Of a DNA stretch of 64,000 bases, positions 52,606 to 62,121 are shown in pieces. The stretch is taken from positions 3,208,001 to 3,272,000 of the forward strand of contig NZ_CP072913.1 of assembly GCF_017968885.1 (NCBI RefSeq). The letters are read 5' to 3'. The translations under genes were made by a program, and so were the position numbers. Under the pieces are notes generated by a model that was given only the letters and a program-made list of their open reading frames with translations, made no database searches and was not told the DNA's origin. Position 1 is the first letter of the stretch. Each line of letters opens with the position of its first letter. The DNA is from Pseudomonas sp. Tri1. GTDB lineage: Bacteria > Pseudomonadota > Gammaproteobacteria > Pseudomonadales > Pseudomonadaceae.

Positions 52606-53747
52606 AGGGCGCCTGCTCGTACCGAGCGCAAGGAGGCGTCATCCGACGAGTTTTTTATGGCTTGTGGCGGGCGACCCAGGGCCGTGCCGTCGGCATCGAA
52701 CAGATGCAGATTGGCGATCTCCAGCTGCAATTCGACCCGATCGCCCACCCGCCACCCGGCGTTGACCTCACAGCGACAGATCAGCGGCTCTTGCTGACCG
52801 GTATCGAGGTGCACATAGGTTTCGCTGCCCAGGTATTCGACAACGGTCACGGCAACGCCAGCGGCGCCTTGCGCCGCTTTGAGCGCAACATGCTCCGGGC
52901 GAACTCCCAGGCTCAGTTGCGTGTTCGCGGTCATGCCCGAGCTGTCGAAGGGCAGGGAAGTCCTTCCCAATACGAGGCTTTCAACCAGGCTGGTTTCACC
53001 CGGCGTATGCAGGAATGCTGGAAGGAAATTCATTTTGGGCGAACCCAGGAAGCCGGCGACAAAGCGGGTGGCGGGGCGCTCATAGAGCTCACGTGGCGAG
53101 CCGACCTGCTCGATGCGACCACCATTGAGCACGACAATTTTGTCAGCCAGGGTCATCGCTTCGACCTGGTCGTGGGTGACGTAGATCATGGTCGTGCCCA
53201 GTCGAGCATGCAGCCGGGCGATTTCGTTACGCATTTGCACCCGCAAGGAGGCGTCCAGGTTCGACAGCGGCTCATCGAACAGCAAGATGTCCGGCTCCCG
53301 CGCCATGGCCCTGCCCATGGCCACTCGCTGACGCTGTCCGCCCGACAGCTCCTTGGGTTTACGTTGCAGCAGTTTGTCCAATTGCAGGATTTGCGCGGTT
53401 TTCAACACGCGCTCACGCAGGCTGGTCTTTTCAGTCTTGGCCAGTTTGAGACCAAAACTGATGTTGTCGTAGACGTTCATGTGCGGGTAGAGCGCATACG
53501 ATTGAAACACCATGCCGACGCCACGTTCGCGTGGCTCCAGGTCATTGACCCGGCGCCCGTCGATCAGCAGGTCGCCGGCGCAGATCGAATCCAGCCCGGC
53601 GATCAGACGCAGCAGGGTCGATTTTCCACAGCCCGAGGGGCCGACGAACACCACGAATTCACCGGCGGCGATATCCAGGCTGACATCACGGAGAATGCGC
53701 ACGCCGCCCAATTGCTTGTTCACGTTGTCTAGCTTCAACTTGATCAC
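52602..53747 (-). CDS. sugar ABC transporter ATPase (MalK/UgpC-type)
   Basis: A 381-residue ATP-binding subunit. It has Walker A GPSGCGKST (36-44), Q-loop, signature LSGGQRQ, Walker B ILLFDEP and the switch His in YVTHDQ, followed by a C-terminal TOBE/MOP-like regulatory domain (about 245-350) of the MalK type. The gene drives the two permeases upstream and pairs with the periplasmic binding protein at 55598. It is fourth of a five-gene operon (binding protein, permease, permease, ATPase, hydrolase), with a 27-bp gap before it and a 4-bp overlap after it. The CUT1 subfamily, to which such ATPases belong, imports di- and oligosaccharides, which fits sucrose. The last 35 residues are an unusual extension. 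Confidence 0.92.
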   Translation of the reverse strand: MIKLKLDNVNKQLGGVRILRDVSLDIAAGEFVVFVGPSGCGKSTLLRLIAGLDSICAGDLLIDGRRVNDLEPRERGVGMVFQSYALYPHMNVYDNISFGLKLAKTEKTSLRERVLKTAQILQLDKLLQRKPKELSGGQRQRVAMGRAMAREPDILLFDEPLSNLDASLRVQMRNEIARLHARLGTTMIYVTHDQVEAMTLADKIVVLNGGRIEQVGSPRELYERPATRFVAGFLGSPKMNFLPAFLHTPGETSLVESLVLGRTSLPFDSSGMTANTQLSLGVRPEHVALKAAQGAAGVAVTVVEYLGSETYVHLDTGQQEPLICRCEVNAGWRVGDRVELQLEIANLHLFDADGTALGRPPQAIKNSSDDASLRSVRAGAL

Positions 53748-53774
53748 GATGCTGTTCCTTGTCTTTGTTGGGCA

Positions 53775-54617
53775 TCAACCCTTTAACGCGCCGGTAGTGA
53801 GGCCGGAAACGATTCGGCGCTGGAAGATCAGCACCAGAATCACCAATGGGACGGTGACCAGCACCGAGGCGGCCATCAACAGCCCCCAGGGCAGTTCATG
53901 GGGGCTGCCGCCGGAAATCAGGGCGATGGCCACCGGCACCGTGCGTTGTGTGTCAGTGAGGGTGAAGGTCAGGGCAAACAGGAACTCGTTCCACGCGGCA
54001 ATGAACGCCAGCAGGCCGGTGGTGACCAGTGCGGGCCAGAGCAGCGGGAGCAACACGCGGGTCAGGGTGACCCAGGGCGAAGCGCCGTCCATGATCGCCG
54101 CCTCTTCCAGTTCATGGGGCAGTTGGCCCATGAACGTGGTCAGCACCCAGACGGTGAAGGGCAGGGTGAAAATCGTGTAGCTCAGGATCAGTGCCCAAGA
54201 TGTGTTGTACAGGCCCAGGGCACGGATCACTTCGAACAACCCCGACAGCACCGCGACCTGGGGAAACATCGACACGCCAAGGACCATCATCAGGACCGTA
54301 CCGCGGCCACGAAATTTCACCCGGCCCAAGGCATAAGCCGCGGTCAGGCTGAGGAACAGCGCGAGTGTGACCACACATAGCGCAACCACCAGCGAGTTAC
54401 CGATCGCCCGCAGGAACGAGGCCTGGTGGAGCACGGCGGCATAGTTGGAGAAGTCGGGGTTGTCGATCCAGTAGCTCACTTGGAACAAGGCGCTGGAGGG
54501 CTTCAGCGAAGTCACAATGGCGTAGTAGAAAGGGAACACCGCATACAGCAGCAAAATCCCGATCAGGCACCAGAAGCCGAGGCGCAACAGTGCTTTTTTC
54601 AACAGGCGTGGGCTCAT
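53775..54617 (-). CDS. sugar ABC transporter permease (MalG-type)
   Basis: A 280-residue inner-membrane permease of the CUT1 family with six TM helices. The EAA motif that docks to the ATPase is present near residue 190 (EEAAIMDGASPWVTLTRVLLPLL). It starts at ATG 54617 and overlaps the other permease gene by 4 bp, which shows translational coupling. It makes the sugar channel together with the 54614-55576 product. The binding protein at 55598 and the GH32 enzyme point to sucrose or a similar fructoside as cargo. Confidence 0.92.
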   Translation of the reverse strand: MSPRLLKKALLRLGFWCLIGILLLYAVFPFYYAIVTSLKPSSALFQVSYWIDNPDFSNYAAVLHQASFLRAIGNSLVVALCVVTLALFLSLTAAYALGRVKFRGRGTVLMMVLGVSMFPQVAVLSGLFEVIRALGLYNTSWALILSYTIFTLPFTVWVLTTFMGQLPHELEEAAIMDGASPWVTLTRVLLPLLWPALVTTGLLAFIAAWNEFLFALTFTLTDTQRTVPVAIALISGGSPHELPWGLLMAASVLVTVPLVILVLIFQRRIVSGLTTGALKG

Positions 54618-55576
54618 GAGCGCACCTCCATTTGCCGGCGTCCTAGGTACAGATAAACCATGGCGATCACCGCAACCACCAGAAACAGCAAGGTCGAGGC
54701 CGCGCTGCCGTAACCGACGTCCTGGAACTCCACCAGGTGCTGGCGGGCATAGACCGACATGCTCATGGTGCTCGACGAGTTCGAGGTCAGCACATAGATG
54801 ACGTCAAACACGCGCAATGAGTCGAGAATGCGGAAGATCGCCGCCACCAGCAGCGCGGGCATCAGCAGGGGCAGGGTGACCCGCCAGAACACCTTCAGCG
54901 GGTGAATGCCATCGACCCTGGCGGCTTCGTAGCAGTCGCCCGGCAACATCTGCAAGGCTGCCAACATCAGCAGCGTGACAAAAGGCACAGTCTTCCAGAC
55001 ATCGACGATGATCACGGCCCACATCGACAGGTCGGCGTCCGCCGTCCAGGCCAGGGGGGCATCAATCAGGCCGAGGCTGAGCATCAGATGATTGATGATG
55101 CCGAACTGGTCATTGAGCATCCACGACCAGATCTTCGCCGAGACAATGGTCGGAATTGCCCAGGGAATCAGAATCAGCGCCCGCACCAGGGCACGACCGC
55201 TGAAGTTGACGTTTAGCAACAACGCCACCAGCAACCCCAGTACGATCTCCAGCCCCACTGACACCACGGTGAAATGCAGGGTGTTGCGCACCGCATTCCA
55301 CCATTGAGGGTCGACCAGGATGCCGGACCAGCCGGTGCTGCTGTGGAACAGATAATTGCTCAGGCCGATGAAGGTTGCGTCGCCAGTATCGGCCAGGCTG
55401 GCGTCGGTCAGGCTGAACCAGAATGTGCGCAGCAGCGGCCAGGCCGCCACCAGGGCCAGGCACAGCAACATCGGTGTCAGGAACAGCCAGGCGGCGCGGA
55501 CCCGACGGCGTTGTACTGGCGTTTCCCGGACGAGCAGCAGCTCGTCACTGGGGGCCAGGGTAGTGGAGACAGACAT
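54614..55576 (-). CDS. sugar ABC transporter permease (MalF-type)
   Basis: A 320-residue inner-membrane permease of the CUT1 family. An N-terminal cytoplasmic stretch (about 1-27) precedes six TM helices, and the EAA loop is near residue 230 (YEAARVDGIHPLKVFWRVTLPLL). MalF proper is longer because of a large periplasmic loop; this shorter form is the common type in other sugar systems. It pairs with the permease at 53775. It begins 21 bp after the binding-protein stop and its own stop overlaps the next start by 4 bp. Confidence 0.92.
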   Translation of the reverse strand: MSVSTTLAPSDELLLVRETPVQRRRVRAAWLFLTPMLLCLALVAAWPLLRTFWFSLTDASLADTGDATFIGLSNYLFHSSTGWSGILVDPQWWNAVRNTLHFTVVSVGLEIVLGLLVALLLNVNFSGRALVRALILIPWAIPTIVSAKIWSWMLNDQFGIINHLMLSLGLIDAPLAWTADADLSMWAVIIVDVWKTVPFVTLLMLAALQMLPGDCYEAARVDGIHPLKVFWRVTLPLLMPALLVAAIFRILDSLRVFDVIYVLTSNSSSTMSMSVYARQHLVEFQDVGYGSAASTLLFLVVAVIAMVYLYLGRRQMEVRS

Positions 55577-55597
55577 GGTGATTTCCTTCCTTGTGGC

Positions 55598-56872
55598 TTA
55601 CCAGTTCCGGCGTTTGATGCGCGTCAGCTCGCTTTCCAGTTCGGCCAGCGCCTGATCGACCGGCAACTCGCCGGCCAGCACGCCATGCACCTGATCGAAG
55701 AAGGCATTGGAAACCCGTGGATAGCGATCGGCGGTAATTGAGGCGGGGCGCATGACCCCATCATTGAGGATGCTGTGCAGCTGGCTGTAGTAAGGCATTG
55801 CCGCGAGCAACTCCGGATCTTGATAAAGCGACTCGATCACCGGGTTATAGGCGCCGACCAGGGCTCGATGTTTCTGCTGTTGGGCGCTGCTCAGGTAGCT
55901 CACCAGTTCTGCGGCCAGCTTGGGGTTGGCGCTGTATCGCGACACCGCCAAGCCCCAGCCACCGAGGGTAGACGCGTGGGTGCCCGTCTCGCCACCGCGG
56001 GGCAGGGGGGCGACGCCGACCTTGTCTTTTACGGCGCTGTCCGGGCTTTGCACCAGCGCCCAGACATACGGCCAGTTGCGCATGAACAGCGCATTGCCCG
56101 ACTGGAATACGCCACGGCCTTCTTCCTCGGTGTAGTTGAGTACGCCACGCGGGGAGATGTCGCCCACCCAACTCTTGGCCAACGTCAACGCCGCTCTTGA
56201 GGCCGCGCTGTTCACCACGATGTCGCCTTGTGGATTGACCAGCCCACCGTGCGGTTGGCTGCTGATCCACTCCAGTGCATTACACGTCAGGCCTTCGTAG
56301 GCACGGCCCTGAAAGATGTAACCCCAGGCATTGGCGTTCCCGGCGGTGCGCTCGGCCTGCTGGACATCCCGCGCGATGGCAGTCATTTCCTCCCAGGTCT
56401 GGGGTACTTGCTTGTGGTACTTATCGAGCAAGTCCTTGCGGTAATACAGCAGGCCCGAATCGGTGAACCAAGGCATTGTCACCAGCCGCCCATTCACCGT
56501 GGCGTTATCCACCTGGGCTTGGAAATAGCCCTGGGTCGCGTTGGCGGGGAGCACTTCGCGAAGGTCCATCAGATGTTTGGCCAGCATCCCCGGCCACACC
56601 ATATCGATTTGAATGATGTCGATGTCGCTGGACTGGGCACTGAGGATCTGTTGGTAGAACGACAACCTTTCGGTGGCCGAATTAGGTGTGGAAACCACTT
56701 CGACGTTGTTGCCGGTCTGTTTCGACCACGCCTCGACAGCCTCCTTGCACAGTTGCAGTTCGGCACCCACCGCACCGCAGGAGATCGTCAGATTGGCGGC
56801 AGTAGAAAGGGATGGAAGCCCGGCACAAAGGGCGAGCAGCGTGGCCGGAAGGAGCGATTTGAGCTGTTTCAT
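55598..56872 (-). CDS. periplasmic sugar-binding protein (ABC importer)
   Basis: A 424-residue extracellular solute-binding protein (family 1, MalE-like) from ATG 56872 (MKQLKSLLPATLLALCAG), with agagg just upstream; a longer frame begins upstream of the promoter and is rejected. The signal peptide ends near LSTAA. The mature protein shows the cluster-1 features SSDIDIIQIDMVWPGML and DSGLLYYRKDLLDKY. It delivers sugar to the permease pair. It is the first gene of the five-gene operon; the LacI-type dyad at 56903 lies 30 bp upstream of its start, positioned to repress it and the divergent porin. Confidence 0.92.
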   Translation of the reverse strand: MKQLKSLLPATLLALCAGLPSLSTAANLTISCGAVGAELQLCKEAVEAWSKQTGNNVEVVSTPNSATERLSFYQQILSAQSSDIDIIQIDMVWPGMLAKHLMDLREVLPANATQGYFQAQVDNATVNGRLVTMPWFTDSGLLYYRKDLLDKYHKQVPQTWEEMTAIARDVQQAERTAGNANAWGYIFQGRAYEGLTCNALEWISSQPHGGLVNPQGDIVVNSAASRAALTLAKSWVGDISPRGVLNYTEEEGRGVFQSGNALFMRNWPYVWALVQSPDSAVKDKVGVAPLPRGGETGTHASTLGGWGLAVSRYSANPKLAAELVSYLSSAQQQKHRALVGAYNPVIESLYQDPELLAAMPYYSQLHSILNDGVMRPASITADRYPRVSNAFFDQVHGVLAGELPVDQALAELESELTRIKRRNW

Positions 56873-56901
56873 AAAGCCCTCTTTATTTTTGTTTTTAGAA
56901 A

Positions 56902-56915
56902 AGTTAACGTTAACA
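56902..56915. promoter_or_regulatory. LacI-type operator between sugar ABC operon and porin
   Basis: GTTAACGTTAAC (56903-56914) is a perfect palindrome with a central CG, as is usual for LacI/GalR sites. It lies 31 bp upstream of the binding-protein start and 125 bp from the porin start. The repressor is most likely the LacI-family protein at 50035. Confidence 0.7.
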
Positions 56916-57018
56916 TCGCCAAATGTAGCAGTGTATTTGCGATGAGGCATCCTTTTTTTCGCGGTTTTTGACAATTCAAATACCGAGAAAAAAGACCGTT
57001 GCTGGAACAGAAAAATAA

Positions 57019-58602
<1,584 letters not shown>

Positions 58603-58609
58603 ACGGCCG

Positions 58610-58641
58610 GGGGCATCTTCTTCGCAAGCAGAGGATGCCCC
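58610..58641. terminator. hairpin between porin and GlxA-like gene
   Basis: GGGGCATC (58610-58617) pairs perfectly with GATGCCCC (58634-58641) in the 39-bp gap between convergent stops. No T-run follows. Confidence 0.55.
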
Positions 58642-59622
58642 TCAACCCTCGATCAGCGCCAATCGGAACTTGCTCGGGTTGGCCCCGAACACCTTCAGCA
58701 TCAACCTACGCAGGGCGGTAGCGTCCTCGTAACCCACCTGCGCGGCGACCTGTTCAATCGTCATTCGGCTGGTCTCAATCAACATGCGGGCGCGATTGAG
58801 CCGCACGCTTTGCACCAGCGCCAGCGTGCTCTTGCCCGTGGCTGCCTGCACGTGCCGTGAGAGCGTTCGCGTAGACATGGCAAACTCATCCGCCAGCGCA
58901 GCCACACTTGGAAGGTTCGGCAACGCTGATTCGATGCGTTGGGTCAGGCGGGCAATCAACTCGTTGCCGTTGGAAAGCATCATCGGAACGATGAACGGTG
59001 ACTGGGCCTGGCGACCATCAATCAAGAGCACTCGACCCACTTCGCCTGCCAGCGGGGCTCCAAAGCGCGAGCGCAACAAATGAAGCATCAAATCGGTTTG
59101 GGCGAAGGCCGCTCCCGCTGTTATGACCGGACCATCGGCGCACACCATCCGATCCACGTCGACAATGCAGCGCGGCTCGAGTCGGCGCAACTCAGCGGCC
59201 AACCACCATGAAGTTGTCACCCGACGGTCCACGAGCAACTGCGCAGCCTGTAGCAGAAAAACTCCCGTGCACGATGCCGCCACTGAGCCGCCGTGAGCTC
59301 CATGCGCCTTGATGGCCCGGATCGCGCGTTGCGCATCGTCGCTCGCCAGGCGTCCTGCTACGTCATGGGCGCTCTCGACACCCAACCCTGGAACGATCCA
59401 GATGCTCTGATCGATGGACACCCTGCGGGGCATTGGTGTCGCTTCAACACTCAGTCCACCACTCAACGATACCGATTTGCCGTGCGCAGAAACGATGCGC
59501 CAGGTCGGACGAGTCACCTTAAGTCGCGGCGCTAGCGTGACCGCGGCGTTCAAGATATCCAGGGTCGCCGCGACGCTGGTCGCATAGGCTCCAGGAAGGA
59601 CCAGGATGGTGAAGTCGTGCAT
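58642..59622 (-). CDS. GlxA-family AraC-type transcriptional regulator
   Basis: A 326-residue regulator from ATG 59622 (MHDFTILVLPGAY); an ATG at 59658 adds 12 residues and may be used. The first 190 residues are a DJ-1/PfpI-like (class I glutamine amidotransferase-like) domain, with VLPGAYATSVAATLDIL near the start and a Cys in the nucleophile elbow region (VAASCTGVFLL). The C-terminal 100 residues are an AraC-type double helix-turn-helix (SVAALADEFAMSTRTLSRH; IEQVAAQVGYEDATALRRLM). Such regulators respond to quaternary amines, arginine and other small molecules; the ligand here is unknown. The neighbouring divergent gene is a tautomerase at 59717, a possible target. Confidence 0.88.
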   Translation of the reverse strand: MHDFTILVLPGAYATSVAATLDILNAAVTLAPRLKVTRPTWRIVSAHGKSVSLSGGLSVEATPMPRRVSIDQSIWIVPGLGVESAHDVAGRLASDDAQRAIRAIKAHGAHGGSVAASCTGVFLLQAAQLLVDRRVTTSWWLAAELRRLEPRCIVDVDRMVCADGPVITAGAAFAQTDLMLHLLRSRFGAPLAGEVGRVLLIDGRQAQSPFIVPMMLSNGNELIARLTQRIESALPNLPSVAALADEFAMSTRTLSRHVQAATGKSTLALVQSVRLNRARMLIETSRMTIEQVAAQVGYEDATALRRLMLKVFGANPSKFRLALIEG

Positions 59623-59716
59623 TGTCTTAAAAGGCCTGAAAGGAGTCGAATAGGACACTGTAAGCCTACAGGTTCTGAGCGCCTAATGCCGTACCTCTCA
59701 TCCACTGGAGCTGTTC

Positions 59717-60175
59717 ATGCCTAACATCATTTTAAAAATACCGAAGGGTTCTTTCCCTGGTGAAGCGCGAGCGACCTTGGTACGCAGCATTAACGATGCC
59801 GCCGTCCTTGCAGAGCAGATTGCGGACGATCCGAAGAAGCGATTCTTGTGTTGGGTGGTTGTCGAGGAGGTTGAGCCAGGGGCCTGGACCTGTGGCACCG
59901 TCGATATGACCTCGCAAATGCTGCCCTGCATGGCCATGGTCTATGTCCCCGTGGGGGTGCTGGACGCGGCTTCAAGGGCCAACTACGTCGAGTTGATGCA
60001 CAGCGCGTTCATGCAAGCGCTACCTGTCGATGACAAACGCCAATTGATGACGTCGATCGTGCTGCACGACGTGGCTGACGGCGCTTGGGGGGCTAATGGT
60101 GTCATCTGGAACTTGCCCCTCTTCGCTAAAGCAGCGGGGTTTGAACATCTCCAGCACCTGGCTGCGGCGATCTGA
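59717..60175 (+). CDS. tautomerase family protein
   Basis: A 152-residue protein with MPNIILKIP at its start. After removal of Met this gives the N-terminal proline that acts as base in the tautomerase superfamily. The length is about twice that of 4-oxalocrotonate tautomerase (62 residues) and suits the fused or tandem beta-alpha-beta types. The second half repeats the beta-strand pattern (MLPCMAMVYVPVG...). The reaction would be keto-enol isomerisation of a 2-keto acid or related compound; the substrate is unknown. The gene is divergent from the GlxA-like regulator, with 94 bp between the starts, and stands 110 bp before the convergent TetR gene. Confidence 0.75.
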   Translation: MPNIILKIPKGSFPGEARATLVRSINDAAVLAEQIADDPKKRFLCWVVVEEVEPGAWTCGTVDMTSQMLPCMAMVYVPVGVLDAASRANYVELMHSAFMQALPVDDKRQLMTSIVLHDVADGAWGANGVIWNLPLFAKAAGFEHLQHLAAAI

Positions 60176-60285
60176 CAGGCCCCCGGGCCTTCGGATCTGG
60201 CGACCTCATGCACCTTGTCCCGAGTGGACCTGTCTTGGGCATCCCGGATTCCAAAGAACACTTAATCCGGGGCGCTCACGGTTGC

Positions 60286-60855
60286 CTACGGCGCCAGGGA
60301 TTCGAGTAATTGCCGATGGCAGACCTCGATAATTTCATCTGCCAGGGGGGATTCATCCGGACAGGCTCGGGACAACACCACCGCGCCGACGGCGCGGGCC
60401 AGCCTGTCGATCATCTTGGCCCTGGCGGCTTGCCGCTGCTCATCATCCTGTTGCGCAGCTGTGCGCCCGAGGGCCGTCAAGGCGTTTTCAATGCCCTCGG
60501 CGAACGTCGCCTTGACCTCATCTGATTGGCGCGCGGCGTCCCCGCAGAGGGCCGCCATCGTACAGCCAACGCTGCGGTCATCACGATGTTCCCGGGACAC
60601 GTAATGATCGAAAAATGCTGCGGCACCCAGGCCTGCATAGTTGGTCATGGACTGGGAAAGCCCGCACGCAGCAGCTTCAGCCATCAGATCGGCCTTGGAG
60701 CGGAAGTGCTTGTAGAACCCCCCATGAGTAAACCCGGCCGCCGCCATCAAATCGGCCACGCCGACGCCGTCGTATCCACGCTCACGAAACAGCCTGGACG
60801 CGGTTTCGACGATGTGTGCCCGGTTTAATTGCGCCTGCGCCTTGGTAACTCTCAT
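60286..60855 (-). CDS. TetR/AcrR family repressor of the adjacent oxidoreductases
   Basis: A 189-residue TetR protein from ATG 60855 (MRVTKAQAQLNRAHIVETAS), with gaggc 9 bases upstream; a longer frame to 60921 starts inside the operator. The helix-turn-helix is GVGVADLMAAAGFTHGGFYKHF (about 28-49). Its recognition-helix region is similar to that in the TetR half of the fusion regulator at 37666 (LTHGAFYAHF). The ligand domain ends in ASPxxxEIIEVCHRQLL-like helices. It is divergent from an SDR gene at 61049. A 20-bp perfect palindrome (60902-60921) covers the -35 element and spacer of its own promoter (TTGATG and TATATT). It most likely represses itself and the SDR/MDR genes downstream, with release by an electrophile or aldehyde as possible signal. 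Confidence 0.87.
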   Translation of the reverse strand: MRVTKAQAQLNRAHIVETASRLFRERGYDGVGVADLMAAAGFTHGGFYKHFRSKADLMAEAAACGLSQSMTNYAGLGAAAFFDHYVSREHRDDRSVGCTMAALCGDAARQSDEVKATFAEGIENALTALGRTAAQQDDEQRQAARAKMIDRLARAVGAVVLSRACPDESPLADEIIEVCHRQLLESLAP

Positions 60856-60901
60856 AACCCGATGCCTCGTTTTTACCTTGGTTTTCAGGGGCCAATATAC
60901 A

Positions 60902-60921
60902 TTGATGTTGATCAACATCAA
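60902..60921. promoter_or_regulatory. TetR-type 20-bp palindrome and tetR promoter
   Basis: TTGATGTTGA/TCAACATCAA is an exact palindrome. On the minus strand, -35 TTGATG (60921-60916) and -10 TATATT (16-bp spacer) place it over the tetR promoter. A TATAAT at 60955-60960 may serve the divergent SDR operon. Confidence 0.75.
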
Positions 60922-61048
60922 AACCGTTGACGATTAAGATTATGATCGTCATCCTATAATTCAGGCACCGATCACTCGAACTCAAACCGCGCCCGATCGC
61001 TGCCGCAAACCCACACAGCAGATTCCCATCGAGCAAGAGAGCAAAGTC

Positions 61049-61834
61049 ATGAGCCATTCCCCAGCCGTCCTCATCACCGGTGCGTCCAGCGGCATTGGTG
61101 CCACCTACGCCGAACGATTTGCCCAACGCGGTCACGACCTGGTCCTGGTGGCGCGCGACAAGGTGCGTCTGGAAGCACTCGCGGCGCGTTTGCGCCAGGA
61201 GCACGACATCACCGTCGACGTCCTCCAGGCCGACCTGACCCAGCCAGTAGACCTGGCTACCGTCGAGGCACGCCTGCGCGATGACGCTCGCATCGGCGTT
61301 CTGATCAACAATGCCGGTGCAAACCACACGGGAAACTTCGTCGAGCAAACGCCTGAGAGTATTGAGCAACTGGTGGCGCTCAACATCACCTCGCTGACCC
61401 GGCTCGCCCACGCGATCATTCCCAGGCTGGTGCAGGCCGGCGAAGGGGCGATCGTCAATATCGGTTCGGTCGTTGGCCTGGCGCCCGAGCTCGGATTCAC
61501 ACTCTACGGCGCGACCAAGGCGTTCGTGCAGTTCCTTTCCCAGGGGCTGAGCCTGGAGCTCTCTTCCAAAGGCGTCTACGTACAGGCAGTACTCCCCGCT
61601 GCCACTCGCACCGAGATTTGGGAGCGCTCCGGCATCGATATCAATACGCTGCCCGAGGTCATGGAAGTGGGCGACTTGGTGGATGCGGCCCTGGTCGGTT
61701 TCGACCGTCGCGAAGGCGTGACCATTCCGCCCTTGCATGACGCCGCCAGCTGGGACGCCTTCCAGGCCGCGCGCCAAGGTGTCCTGGGTGGTCTGCGGCA
61801 GGCTCAGGTAGCGGAGCGGTATCGCAACCTTTGA
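61049..61834 (+). CDS. short-chain dehydrogenase/reductase (SDR)
   Basis: A 261-residue classical SDR: cofactor motif TGASSGIG (residues 10-17), LINNAGAN, active-site Ser in IGSVVGLA and catalytic YGATK. The overall sequence is that of the DltE/YqjQ-like NADP-type SDRs common beside TetR genes in pseudomonads. The substrate is unknown. The ATG at 61049 follows an aagaga stretch at moderate distance. It is divergent from the TetR gene, and is first of a set of oxidoreductases on the plus strand (SDR, SDR remnant, YhdH/AcuI-like, and a second medium-chain enzyme). These may answer to the same repressor, although a hairpin at 61841 lies between. Confidence 0.88.
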   Translation: MSHSPAVLITGASSGIGATYAERFAQRGHDLVLVARDKVRLEALAARLRQEHDITVDVLQADLTQPVDLATVEARLRDDARIGVLINNAGANHTGNFVEQTPESIEQLVALNITSLTRLAHAIIPRLVQAGEGAIVNIGSVVGLAPELGFTLYGATKAFVQFLSQGLSLELSSKGVYVQAVLPAATRTEIWERSGIDINTLPEVMEVGDLVDAALVGFDRREGVTIPPLHDAASWDAFQAARQGVLGGLRQAQVAERYRNL

Positions 61835-61840
61835 TGGGGG

Positions 61841-61861
61841 CCGGCGATACCCCATCGCCGG
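61841..61861 (+). terminator. hairpin after the SDR gene
   Basis: CCGGCGAT (61841-61848) pairs perfectly with ATCGCCGG (61854-61861), 6 bp after the SDR stop. No T-run follows, so readthrough into the next genes is possible. Confidence 0.5.
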
Positions 61862-61894
61862 ATTCAAGACCGCCCACCGAGCCAACGTCGAGCA

Positions 61895-62068
61895 TTGAAG
61901 GGTTTTTTCAGGACGGTCAATAAATCTGTAGCGCTGCTGACGGGGGCCTCATCGGGCATCGGGCAAGCCACGGCTAACACGCTCGTTGCGGCAGGCTACA
62001 TTTATGGCACCAGTCGAAAGGGGCCCCAGGCCCCTCAACTGGATTTTGAAAAGGCACTGCTTGCCTGA
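61895..62068 (+). pseudogene. remnant of an SDR gene (N-terminal fragment)
   Basis: Reading from 61913, the frame encodes TVNKSVALLTGASSGIGQAT, then ANTLVAAGYIYGTSRKG and a short non-matching tail, ending at TGA 62066-62068. The TGASSGIG cofactor motif and the GTSRKG after strand 2 are plain SDR sequence, but only the first 35 residues remain. The frame has no ATG; a TTG at 61895 is the only start. The rest of the domain, including the YxxxK active site, is missing. It is best read as the stub of a deleted SDR gene. Confidence 0.75.
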
Positions 62069-62121
62069 TGCATCTACTAAGTGTGCAGCGGATAACCAGC
62101 TCATCCGAACCGGAGAAAACA

